64,000 nucleotides of DNA, taken from assembly GCF_001458355.1 (NCBI RefSeq), contig NZ_CYSA01000015.1, positions 377,001 through 441,000 of the forward strand. The letters run 5' to 3'. Origin of the DNA: Thalassovita gelatinovora. GTDB taxonomy: Bacteria; Pseudomonadota; Alphaproteobacteria; Rhodobacterales; Rhodobacteraceae. This document shows positions 9,773-18,135 of this stretch, one piece after another; the first letter of the stretch is position 1, and each line of letters begins with the position of its first letter. Under the pieces are notes generated by a model. It ran no database searches and was not told the DNA's origin. It saw nothing but the letters and a program-made list of their open reading frames with translations. A program made the position numbers and the translations under genes.

Positions 9773-9937
9773 CACCCGCAGAACGCCCCATCTCTGCACC
9801 CGTTTTCAAGCAAACACGTGGCTGCATGGGTGGTTCAGCGGTTAAGGATCAGAATTTCCGGCGCATCGCTGTTTAATTCGATCACCGCCATTGTCCGGCA
9901 GGTTTAGTGGGAAACGAACTTCAGTCTGCGGGGCACA

Positions 9938-10471
9938 TTATCCCGACAAATTGGCCATCTGCACTGCGGGTCCGCAAGCCATTTCCATCCATGATTTCAA
10001 CGCGGCCTCTTCCGGCGGCACCACGACGGCTTCACCACCGACAAAATTCATAAAGGCCTCTGCATTTAACTGATTGAGGCCAACCAAAACCGGGATGTCG
10101 CACGACAAGGCTTCGGCAATAACGGATCGGAAACCACGGCCTTCGGCTTCGTGTTTTCCGAACTTGTTGACGATCAGGCAATCGGCTCCTTCAAGAAGCG
10201 ATGCTTCGACCAGACCAACTGCCGTTTCCAATGCGTTCGGGTCCAGCCGACAGCCCTTTGCTGCGTGGCCCAGTTGTTGTGAAATGCGGATAATCGGGCC
10301 TTCGGGCAGGACTTTCACATCCATATCGCACGGGCCTTCATTTTCTCTGCCCGTATTGATCTGTACAGTCCCACAGGGTCGACGACCCTGTTTCAACATT
10401 GTTTGAGCAAGCTGATAAAGCAGCAGGTCAGTATCACCGCGCCCCGGCGCCATCGTATAAGCAATATTCAT
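9938..10471 (-). CDS. DUF2478 family protein, putative nucleotide-binding protein linked to molybdenum/nitrate metabolism
   Basis: 177 residues. The N-terminus reads MNIAYTMAPGRGDTDLLLYQ, a glycine-rich loop where a P-loop NTPase would have GxxGxGKS, but with no clear lysine, so nucleotide binding may be altered or lost. A second conserved-looking block is DCLIVNKFGKHEAEGRGF, in the position of a Walker-B/switch region. This pattern matches the DUF2478 family, whose genes are often seen near molybdate transport or molybdoenzyme genes. The biochemical role is not established. Here it follows the nar operon on the same strand after a gap of 131 bases. No signal peptide, so it is cytoplasmic. 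Confidence 0.72.
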   Translation of the reverse strand: MNIAYTMAPGRGDTDLLLYQLAQTMLKQGRRPCGTVQINTGRENEGPCDMDVKVLPEGPIIRISQQLGHAAKGCRLDPNALETAVGLVEASLLEGADCLIVNKFGKHEAEGRGFRSVIAEALSCDIPVLVGLNQLNAEAFMNFVGGEAVVVPPEEAALKSWMEMACGPAVQMANLSG

Positions 10472-10501
10472 GTCACTGACATCCTTGGATTACGAAGGAG
10501 G

Positions 10502-10567
10502 GTTGGCAAGTGCCGAAAACTCTATAGGCAAGCCCTGTCCGACGCTTCTATTTCTAGGGTCGCCAAC
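10502..10567. repeat. Distant inverted repeat in the DUF2478 leader
   Basis: GTTGGC (10502-10507) and GCCAAC (10562-10567) could close a stem-loop of about 66 bases between the isomerase stop and the DUF2478 start. If transcribed on the minus strand it would sit in the 5' leader of the DUF2478 gene. I compared it by eye with molybdenum-cofactor, cobalamin, TPP, guanidine and cyclic-di-GMP riboswitch consensus elements and saw no match, so only the repeat is claimed. Confidence 0.25.
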
Positions 10568-10602
10568 GATATTGCCCTGCTGCACGTTCGATAGATCCGG
10601 TT

Positions 10603-11427
10603 TCAAGATGGTCTCCGTTCATCGATTGCTTGCAACTCTGCCCCTGATATTTCGGCAGAAGCCACAAGCTGGTCTACGAATGCACGGGCCTTGCAGGCCC
10701 AATCGGCTTTTTCCATTGCCTCGGCGATTTTCCCTGCTACGGCATCGAAGGGCAGAACCGCCCCTTGGGCCACCGCATCAAGGCGTATCAGGTGCCAGCC
10801 GTGCCGGGTCAGCACGGGTTGCGCCGTGATTTCACCTTCGGCAAGTGTCCCTAAGGCGGCTTCGAATTCCGGCACTGAATCGCCGGGGCTGAGTTGACCA
10901 AGCGCACCACCGGATGCTTTCGACCCACAGTCACTGTACCGCTCAGCCAACTGCGCGAAACCTTTGGGATTGGCTAAGGCTTGTGCCACTAAATCCTGTG
11001 CCCGTGTAAAAGCAACGGCTTTGTTTTCTGCGTTCGTCGGATCGCAGGTAATCAGGATATGCGACACTTCCCAGAGCGGGGGGGTGCGGAACCGTGACGG
11101 GTCGCGGGACCATTCCGCGCGAACCGCAGTTTTGCTGGGGCGATCGACGACAACCACAATGTCCAGCAGCTCACGGATCAAGGCCTCTTCTTCAGTTTCG
11201 AACCGACCCGGACCAATTTCGACCGGATCGGGTGTCAGGCCCCGATGTCGCGCCTCTTGCAACAGCAGAATCCTTACGGCCATGGCATTCGCCGCCTTGC
11301 GCCAAGCCAGACCGGGCTTGCCTTTTGGGGCGGTGTGGTTCTGCGCCTCGGCAGCGATAGCCGTGCTTGGGACCGTTTCGCCATTTACGATCAAATCGGG
11401 GAAAAGCGCTGCATGCATGCCGGTCAC
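10603..11427 (-). CDS. Parvulin-type (NifM/PpiC-like) peptidyl-prolyl isomerase of the nar operon
   Basis: 274 residues. The parvulin rotamase domain is at about 118-215, with the typical motifs VSHILI, FAQLAERYSDC, GGALGQLSPGDSVPEFE and VLTRHGWHLIRLD. There is no signal peptide or membrane helix, so the protein is cytoplasmic. That suits a chaperone-like role in folding the cytoplasmic nitrate reductase subunits, as NifM does for nitrogenase iron protein. The start overlaps the narI stop in an ATGA, so it is translated as part of the narGHJI operon. A second in-frame ATG lies 3 codons in. The role in nitrate reductase maturation is inferred from position only. Confidence 0.82.
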   Translation of the reverse strand: MTGMHAALFPDLIVNGETVPSTAIAAEAQNHTAPKGKPGLAWRKAANAMAVRILLLQEARHRGLTPDPVEIGPGRFETEEEALIRELLDIVVVVDRPSKTAVRAEWSRDPSRFRTPPLWEVSHILITCDPTNAENKAVAFTRAQDLVAQALANPKGFAQLAERYSDCGSKASGGALGQLSPGDSVPEFEAALGTLAEGEITAQPVLTRHGWHLIRLDAVAQGAVLPFDAVAGKIAEAMEKADWACKARAFVDQLVASAEISGAELQAIDERRPS

Positions 11428-12110
11428 TCCGCCGTTTTACGCCGCGAGCGCACCACCTGATACCCCGGACGCCAGAGATACCGAACTGGGGCCGAAATCA
11501 TGTGGACCAATCGCGTGAAGGGGAAAACAAGGATGATCGTCAGGCCAAGGATCAGGTGAAGCTTGAATATAATAGACACATCCGAGACATAGCTTGCCGC
11601 CGCACCGTCAAAGGTAAAAACTCCTTGCGCCCAAGACATGAACTTGACCATCTCATGACCATCCAGATGCCCCAATGAGACAAAGATCGTCCCGATCCCC
11701 AGCACCAGTTGCATAAGCAGCATGGCAAGAATTGCGATATCCCAGAAACTTGACGTTTTCCGAATACGCGGGTCGGTCCAGCGACGATGAAACAGCATCG
11801 CTCCCCCCGTCAGGGCTATGACGCCGGCAATACCGCCAGCGACAACCGCCAGAATTTGCTTGGCCCCGTGACTGACGCCGATGGCATCAAACACCCAGAT
11901 CGGCGTCAGCAACCCGACAAAATGGCCCAAGAAGATCACCAGAACCCCGATATGGAACAGAACCGATCCGATCACCAACTGTTTGCGCCGCAACAGTTGG
12001 GATGACGAAGATTTCCAGGTGAAGGGATCGCGTTCATAACGCGCAATGGTTCCCATGATCCCGACACCAAGCGCGATATAGGGGTAAATTCCGAAAAAGA
12101 AGTTGTTCAT
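11424..12110 (-). CDS. narI: Respiratory nitrate reductase gamma subunit (cytochrome b)
   Basis: With the start at 12110 the protein has 228 residues and begins MNNFFFGIYPYIA, matching the family N-terminus. The ATG 12 bases upstream is less likely because GGAGG lies just before the chosen ATG. Five membrane helices are visible. The four haem b ligands fit H53 and H63 (LFHIGVLVIFLGHFVG) and H185 and H203 (KLHLILG, RLVHMISAP). NarI anchors NarGH to the inner membrane and passes electrons from quinol. It sits between narJ and the isomerase gene in the nar operon. Confidence 0.95.
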   Translation of the reverse strand: MNNFFFGIYPYIALGVGIMGTIARYERDPFTWKSSSSQLLRRKQLVIGSVLFHIGVLVIFLGHFVGLLTPIWVFDAIGVSHGAKQILAVVAGGIAGVIALTGGAMLFHRRWTDPRIRKTSSFWDIAILAMLLMQLVLGIGTIFVSLGHLDGHEMVKFMSWAQGVFTFDGAAASYVSDVSIIFKLHLILGLTIILVFPFTRLVHMISAPVRYLWRPGYQVVRSRRKTAE

Positions 12111-12121
12111 GTGATCCTCCA

Positions 12122-12826
12122 TTACTCAGCCGCAGTGCCAGAGGCGCGGTTGACAGGGTCGTCCATACGGGAAAGCATGTCGCGCACCTGCGGACAGCCG
12201 GCATTGGGATCGGGGCCAAAGCGGACTTCGCTTTCTTCCCAAACCTCATCAAGCGCTTCGAGATCGTTGGGATCGACATCCGGTTGATCCAACAGTTCTG
12301 CCACGGCCTTTTTATCGGCCGTTACCCCGGCCAGTTGCAAAAGGGCGGCGAACACGGCGGCATATTCGCTTTCCCGCCGGACCAGCCGGGCATCGAGAGC
12401 TTCGAAAATATGCGCCGCGTCCGCCAAGGTTTCCTGTGCTTCTGCGAAGGGACGCGTCGACAGGAATTCTAACAAGACCGGCAAATGGTCTGGCAATTCC
12501 GAGGTTGCGGGTTCGAACCCGCCCGCACGGTAGGTTTCCACCAGAGACACCATTGCACCGCCGCGGTCGCGGCTTTCACCATGGACGTGTTCGAACAGGT
12601 TGAGCGACAGCGTTCGCGAACGATCGAAGAGCATGACATAATGCTCTTCGAGGTCATAAATATCACCGCTACGCAGCGCCTCGACCAAAGGTCGAAGCGT
12701 CCGGCGCGCAGCTGCGGTGAGCCTGGTATCAGAGGCCAGAACCCCACCGATTTCCGGCATTGCAGACTGCAAATCCCGCGTTGGGTAGCTTAAAATCAGC
12801 GACAGCGCTTTCAATGTGCGGTCCAT
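12122..12826 (-). CDS. narJ: Nitrate reductase molybdenum cofactor assembly chaperone NarJ
   Basis: 234 residues, all helical in character. It has the NarJ/TorD-type motifs LILSYPTRDLQ near the N-terminus and YVMLFDRSRTLSLNLFEHVH at about 63-82, the most conserved stretch of NarJ. NarJ binds apo-NarG in the cytoplasm, allows insertion of the molybdenum cofactor and proofreads membrane attachment. It is not part of the final enzyme. The gene begins 1 base after the narH stop and is followed directly by narI, the standard narGHJI order. Confidence 0.95.
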   Translation of the reverse strand: MDRTLKALSLILSYPTRDLQSAMPEIGGVLASDTRLTAAARRTLRPLVEALRSGDIYDLEEHYVMLFDRSRTLSLNLFEHVHGESRDRGGAMVSLVETYRAGGFEPATSELPDHLPVLLEFLSTRPFAEAQETLADAAHIFEALDARLVRRESEYAAVFAALLQLAGVTADKKAVAELLDQPDVDPNDLEALDEVWEESEVRFGPDPNAGCPQVRDMLSRMDDPVNRASGTAAE

Positions 12827-12827
12827 A

Positions 12828-14351
12828 TCAGCGCACCTCCTCGGGCATTTTCAGGGGTTTCTTGGAGCCGCCAAAGAGCGAACCTTTGGACATGCCGGTC
12901 GAACAACCGTTGCTGTCGGTAAAGCCGCAGCCTCCGCGCAGATCATAGGCTTCTTCAACCTGTTCACGGTGGGTTGTCGGGATCACGAAACGGTCTTCGT
13001 AATCCGCCAGCGCCATGATTTTATACATGTCCTCAATCATGGCCCCATTCAGACCGACGCGTTCGGCGATGCCTTCATCAATAACCCCCTCAACGGTTTT
13101 CGACCGCATATAGGCGCGCATCGCCAGCATTCGTTCCAATGCGGTGGCCACCGGCGCTTCATCCCCGGCGGTCAACATATTCGCAAGGTACCGCAATGGA
13201 ATGCGTAGATTTCGAACATCCGGCATTGCACCGTTCATACCGATTGCACCCGCTTCGGCGGCATTCTGGATCGGACTGAGCGGCGGGATATACCAAACCA
13301 TTGGCAAGGTCCGGTATTCAGGATGCAATGGAAAGGCGACTTTCCAATCCATCGCCATTTTCCAGATCGGGCTTTCCTTCGCGGCTTTGATCCAATCTTC
13401 TGGTACACCATCCCGGCGCGCCGCTTCGATTACGGACGGGTCGTTCGGGTCAAGGAAGACACCCAGTTGCGCATCATAAAGATCTGTTGTTTCCGCCACA
13501 TTGGCAGCTTCTTCAATCTTGTCGGCGTCATAAAGCATGACCCCCAGATAGCGGATGCGCCCCACGCAGGTTTCCGAACAGACAGTCGGGTTGCCCGATT
13601 CAATGCGCGGATAGCAAAGCGTGCATTTCTCAGACTTGCCGGTCGACCAGTTGTAATAAACCTTCTTGTAGGGACAACCGGACACGCACATGCGCCAGCC
13701 ACGGCATTTTTCCTGATCGATCAGAACGATGCCGTCTTCTTCACGCTTGTAGATCGCACCCGAAGGGCAGGACGCGGCACAGGCTGGATTCAGGCAATGT
13801 TCGCATAACCGGGGGAGATACATCATGAAGGTGTTTTCGTATTCCCCGTATATTTCCTTTTGAATGCCTTCGAAATTGTAATCCGCCGACCGTTTCGAAA
13901 ATTCCCCACCGAGGATTTCATCCCAGTTCGGCCCCTTTTCGATCTTCTCCATCCGCTCGCCGGTAATTTTGGAACGTGGGCGCGCAGTTGGAAATGCCTC
14001 CACTTCTGGGGCAGATTTCAGATGGTCATAGTCGAAATCAAACGGCTCATAATAGTCGTCGATTTCGGGCAGGTCGGGATTGGCAAAGATATTCGCCAAT
14101 ATTCGCCATTTGCCGCCTTGCTTGGGCTGAAGCTTGCCGGATTTGGTGCGCTGCCAGCCGCCATTCCAACGGGCCTGATTTTCCCAGTCTGTCGGATAAC
14201 CGGTTCCGGGCTTGGTTTCGACATTATTGAACCACGCATATTCAACGCCATCGCGGCTGGTCCAAACGTTTTTGCAGGTGACGGAACAGGTGTGACATCC
14301 GATGCATTTATCGAGATTCAGCACCATGCCGATTTGTGCGCGTACCTTCAT
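12828..14351 (-). CDS. narH: Respiratory nitrate reductase beta subunit (iron-sulfur)
   Basis: 507 residues. Four cysteine groups are visible: C16/C19/C22/C26, C183/C186/C191/C195, C216/W219/C222/C226 and C243/C246/C258/C262. In the third, tryptophan replaces one cysteine (CRGWRMC), which marks the [3Fe-4S] cluster of NarH. The other groups hold [4Fe-4S] clusters. NarH carries electrons from the NarI haems to NarG on the cytoplasmic face of the membrane. The start overlaps the narG stop by 4 bases. All cluster ligands are intact, so it should be functional. Confidence 0.97.
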   Translation of the reverse strand: MKVRAQIGMVLNLDKCIGCHTCSVTCKNVWTSRDGVEYAWFNNVETKPGTGYPTDWENQARWNGGWQRTKSGKLQPKQGGKWRILANIFANPDLPEIDDYYEPFDFDYDHLKSAPEVEAFPTARPRSKITGERMEKIEKGPNWDEILGGEFSKRSADYNFEGIQKEIYGEYENTFMMYLPRLCEHCLNPACAASCPSGAIYKREEDGIVLIDQEKCRGWRMCVSGCPYKKVYYNWSTGKSEKCTLCYPRIESGNPTVCSETCVGRIRYLGVMLYDADKIEEAANVAETTDLYDAQLGVFLDPNDPSVIEAARRDGVPEDWIKAAKESPIWKMAMDWKVAFPLHPEYRTLPMVWYIPPLSPIQNAAEAGAIGMNGAMPDVRNLRIPLRYLANMLTAGDEAPVATALERMLAMRAYMRSKTVEGVIDEGIAERVGLNGAMIEDMYKIMALADYEDRFVIPTTHREQVEEAYDLRGGCGFTDSNGCSTGMSKGSLFGGSKKPLKMPEEVR

Positions 14352-17300
14352 TCTGCGGCCTCCTTGCTGGTCGTTTCCCGGTCGAGCCAGTCAACCTTCT
14401 TCATTTTGCGAACGACGACGAATTCGTCCCGGTTCGATCCCACCGTGCCGTAATAGTTGAAACCGTAGGATTGCTGGGCATAGGCACCGATCATATGGGT
14501 CGGTTTCAGCACCGTGCGGGTGACCGAATTGTGAATACCCCCGCGCAAACCGGTTTTTTCCGAACCGGGTGTGTTCACGATTTTTTCCTGCGCATGATAC
14601 ATGAAGGTCGTGCCTTCCTTGATCCGCTGCGAAACCACCGCCCGCGCGGTCAGTGCGCCGTTGGTGTTATAAAGTTCAATCCAGTCGTTATCTTCGATCC
14701 CGGCCGTTTTCGCATCGGTCTCGGACAGCCAGACCACCGGACCGCCCCGGTTCAGCGTCAGCATCAACAAGTTGTCCGTATAGGTCGAGTGGATGCCCCA
14801 TTTCTGGTGCGGAGTGATGAAGTTCAACACCAGGCTGTCGCCCGCATCCTGCACGTCCCTGGTGATGGTCTTCAGGTCCACCGGCGGGCGGTAAGACATG
14901 AAACCTTCGCCAAAGGCCAGCATCCACAGATGATCCTGATAAAGCTGCTGCCGTCCGGTGAGCGTCCGCCACGGGATCAGTTCATGCACATTGGTGTAAC
15001 CGGCGTTGTAACTGACCTTTTCGCTTTCGATTCCCGACCATGTCGGAGACGAAATGATCTTGCGCGGCTGGGCCGCAATATCCCGGAAGCGGATCTTGTT
15101 GTGATGTTCGCCTTCTGCCAGATGCGCATGTTCGCGCCCGGTGGCTTTTTCTAGCGCTTGCCAGGCTTTGACTGCCACTTCACCATTGGTTTCTGGTGCC
15201 AGCATCAAGATCACTTCCGCCGCATCAATGGCCGTCTCGATGATCGGCCGCCCTACGGCGGGCCCATCCAGCCGAGTGCCATTGAGCGCCTTTAGATTGG
15301 CGATCTCGTCTTCTGTATTCCAGTTAATGCCTTTGCCGCCGTTCCCAAGCGTGTCGAGCAACGGTCCCAGCGCAGTGAAGCGGTCATAAAGCGCGGGATA
15401 GTCCCGTTCGACCACAACATAGGCCGGAGCAGTTTTTCCCGGGATCAGGTCGCACTCGCCCTTTTTCCAGTCCTTAACCTGATCCTGTGCAATTTCGGCC
15501 GGGGTGTCATGAAGGATCGGCAATGCGACCACGTCGGTTTCTTGGCCCAGAATTTCCGGTGCCAATTCCGAAAATTTCTTGGCTATGGATTTGAAGATTT
15601 CCCAATCGGATTTCGATTCATAGGCCGGATCAACCGCCGCCTGAAGCGGGTGGATGAACGGGTGCATATCCGAAGTGTTCAGATCATCCTTTTCGTACCA
15701 GCTGGCCGTGGGCAAAACGATATCGGAATAAACCGCAGTGGTGGACATGCGGAAATCTATGGTCACCAACAGATCGAGTTTACCGCGCGGGGCGTCTTGG
15801 TGCCATGTCGCCTCTTTCGGAAGCTGCCCCCCTTCTTCACCCAGATCCTTGCCCAACACACCATGATCGGTGCCCAGGAGGTGTTTTAGGAAATACTCAT
15901 GCCCTTTGCCGGACGAACCCAACAGGTTCGAACGCCAGACAAACAGGTTACGCGGCCAATTTTCCGGCGCATCCGGGTCTTCACAGGACATTTCCAAATC
16001 ACCGGATTTCAGGTTTTCGGCAATATAGGCAGGGATTTCCTTGCCGGCGGCCTTGGCCGCTTTGGCCACCTCCAACGGGTTGGTTTTCAACTGAGGAGCG
16101 GAAGGCAGCCACCCCATCCGTTCGGCCCGGATATTATAGTCGATCAGGCTGGCATCCCAGTCACCGTCGGGCGCTGTTGGCGACAGGATTTCATCCGCTT
16201 TCAGGGTTTCATAGCGCCATTGATCGGTATGGGCATACCAAGCGGAAGTCGCATTCATGTGCCGCGGCGGGCGTCCCCAATCGAGCGCGAAGGCCAAAGG
16301 TTGCCAACCGGTCTGTGGTCGCAGCTTTTCCTGTCCAACATAATGCGCCCAGCCACCGCCGGATTGACCGACGCAGCCGCACATCACCAGCATGTTGATA
16401 ACGCCGCGATAATTCATATCCATGTGGAACCAGTGGTTCATCGCGGCACCGATGATGATCATCGATTTACCTTGGGTCTTGACCGCATTGTCCGCAAATT
16501 CACGGGCAACATGGATGATCTTGTCGGCTGGAACGCCTGTGATCTTTTCAGCCCAAGCCGGTGTCCCCGGCATGTCATTGGCATAATCGTTGGTCACCCA
16601 GTCGCCACCCAGACCCCGATCAAGGCCATAATTGGCGCAAAACAGGTCAAAAACAGTGGCAACAGTGATATCGCCATTTGCCGTCTTGACCGTCTTGACC
16701 GGGACATTGCGGGTCAGGATTTCGGGGTGATCGGCATCGGTGACGAATTGGCCGACTGCCGCGCCACCGAAATAGGGGAAATCGACACCCACGACATCGT
16801 CGCGATCTTCTTTCATGATCAGCGTCATCTTCAGTCGGGTGTCTGCCGCGTTCGCCTTTTCTTCAAGATTCCATTCGCCGTCTTCACCCCAGCGATAACC
16901 GATGGTGCCGTTTGGCGCGACCAAGCTGTTTGACAGATCGTCATAGGCGACGGTTTTCCATTCGGGATTGTTGTCTTCGCCCAGCTTGCCGTCCAGATCG
17001 TCGGCCCGCAAAAAGCGGCCGGGAATCAGACGCCCGTCTTTTTCTTCCAACTTCACCAGCATCGGGAAATCGGAATATTTACGGGTGTAATCTTCGAAAT
17101 ACTCGGTCTGATGATCAAGGTGGAATTCGCGCAGAATGACATGACCGAACGCCATCGCCAGCGCCGCGTCGGTCCCCTGCTTTGCGTTTAACCAAACATC
17201 ACCAAACTTTGCCGCTTCTGAATAATCTGGGCAGATGACGGCCGATTTGGTCCCTTTGTAGCGCGCTTCGGTATAGAAATGTGCATCCGGCGTCCGAGTC

Positions 17301-18076
17301 TGAGGTACGTTCGACCCCCAAAGCAGCAGGTAACCGGCATTGTACCAATCCGCCGATTCCGGCACGTCGGTTTGTTCGCCCCAAGTCATTGGCGAAGCCG
17401 GTGGCAGGTCGCAATACCAATCATAAAACGACATGCAGACCCCGCCCAGCAGGCTGAGATAGCGCGAACCCGCCGCGTAAGAAATCATTGACATCGCGGG
17501 GATCGGCGAAAAACCGAAGACACGATCCGGGCCATAGGTCTTGGCGGTATAGGCGTTGGCGGCGGCGGTGATTTCGGTCGCCTCGTCCCAAGAGGCGCGT
17601 ACGAAACCGCCCTTGCCGCGGGTTTCGACATAAGAGGCGCGCAGCACCGGGTCGTTCTGAATCGCGGTCCAGGCCTCGATCGGGCTTTTGGATTCGCGCA
17701 TCTTGCGCCAGACCTTCATCAACCGCCCGCGCACCAACGGGTTTTTCACCCGATTGGCGGAATAGAGGTACCAGCTGTAAGACGCCCCCCGCGCACAGCC
17801 GCGTGGTTCATGGTTCGGCAGATCCGGACGGGTACGCGGATAATCTGTTTGCTGGGTTTCCCATGTGACAATTCCGGATTTGACATAGATTTTCCACGAA
17901 CAAGAACCGGTGCAATTCACCCCATGCGTCGAACGGACGATCTTGTCATGCCGCCAACGGTTTCTGTAGGTATCTTCCCAGTCGCGGTTCTCACGCGTGA
18001 CCTGGCCATGACCATTCGAAAAGGTCTCAATTTCCTTGGATTGAAGGAAGTTCAGTCTATCGAGCAAGTGGCTCAT
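14348..18076 (-). CDS. narG: Respiratory nitrate reductase alpha subunit (molybdoenzyme catalytic subunit)
   Basis: 1242 residues, the usual NarG length. The FS0 cluster ligands are H51, C55, C59 and C94 (HGVNCTGSC, RGCARG), the histidine-ligated arrangement specific to NarG. The aspartate that binds molybdenum lies in YCDLPPASP near residue 223. The N-terminus (MSHLLDRLNFL) has no twin-arginine motif, as expected for a cytoplasm-facing NarG. It reduces nitrate to nitrite with electrons from NarH. A good ribosome-binding site (AGGAGA) lies 7 bases before the ATG. A strong hairpin lies between narK and narG. Confidence 0.98.
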   Translation of the reverse strand: MSHLLDRLNFLQSKEIETFSNGHGQVTRENRDWEDTYRNRWRHDKIVRSTHGVNCTGSCSWKIYVKSGIVTWETQQTDYPRTRPDLPNHEPRGCARGASYSWYLYSANRVKNPLVRGRLMKVWRKMRESKSPIEAWTAIQNDPVLRASYVETRGKGGFVRASWDEATEITAAANAYTAKTYGPDRVFGFSPIPAMSMISYAAGSRYLSLLGGVCMSFYDWYCDLPPASPMTWGEQTDVPESADWYNAGYLLLWGSNVPQTRTPDAHFYTEARYKGTKSAVICPDYSEAAKFGDVWLNAKQGTDAALAMAFGHVILREFHLDHQTEYFEDYTRKYSDFPMLVKLEEKDGRLIPGRFLRADDLDGKLGEDNNPEWKTVAYDDLSNSLVAPNGTIGYRWGEDGEWNLEEKANAADTRLKMTLIMKEDRDDVVGVDFPYFGGAAVGQFVTDADHPEILTRNVPVKTVKTANGDITVATVFDLFCANYGLDRGLGGDWVTNDYANDMPGTPAWAEKITGVPADKIIHVAREFADNAVKTQGKSMIIIGAAMNHWFHMDMNYRGVINMLVMCGCVGQSGGGWAHYVGQEKLRPQTGWQPLAFALDWGRPPRHMNATSAWYAHTDQWRYETLKADEILSPTAPDGDWDASLIDYNIRAERMGWLPSAPQLKTNPLEVAKAAKAAGKEIPAYIAENLKSGDLEMSCEDPDAPENWPRNLFVWRSNLLGSSGKGHEYFLKHLLGTDHGVLGKDLGEEGGQLPKEATWHQDAPRGKLDLLVTIDFRMSTTAVYSDIVLPTASWYEKDDLNTSDMHPFIHPLQAAVDPAYESKSDWEIFKSIAKKFSELAPEILGQETDVVALPILHDTPAEIAQDQVKDWKKGECDLIPGKTAPAYVVVERDYPALYDRFTALGPLLDTLGNGGKGINWNTEDEIANLKALNGTRLDGPAVGRPIIETAIDAAEVILMLAPETNGEVAVKAWQALEKATGREHAHLAEGEHHNKIRFRDIAAQPRKIISSPTWSGIESEKVSYNAGYTNVHELIPWRTLTGRQQLYQDHLWMLAFGEGFMSYRPPVDLKTITRDVQDAGDSLVLNFITPHQKWGIHSTYTDNLLMLTLNRGGPVVWLSETDAKTAGIEDNDWIELYNTNGALTARAVVSQRIKEGTTFMYHAQEKIVNTPGSEKTGLRGGIHNSVTRTVLKPTHMIGAYAQQSYGFNYYGTVGSNRDEFVVVRKMKKVDWLDRETTSKEAAE

Positions 18077-18096
18077 GTTATTTCTCCTATAGCTGG

Positions 18097-18122
18097 CCGC
18101 GTTCGGACAAACCCGAACGCGG
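18097..18122 (-). other. Intercistronic hairpin between narK and narG
   Basis: CCGCGTTCGG (18097-18106) and CCGAACGCGG (18113-18122) are exact inverted arms with a 6-base loop, in the 59-base gap between the narK stop and the narG start. There is no T-run after it on the minus strand, so it is not a standard terminator. In a narK-narGHJI transcript it would be an RNA stem that could protect the downstream message or partially attenuate transcription. Confidence 0.6.
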
Positions 18123-18135
18123 TGGCATCAATTGT

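Noticed and set aside
10502-10567. Possible molybdenum-cofactor or other riboswitch before the DUF2478 gene
   Set aside because: Only a 6-base outer stem is visible; no match by eye to known riboswitch consensus sequences.
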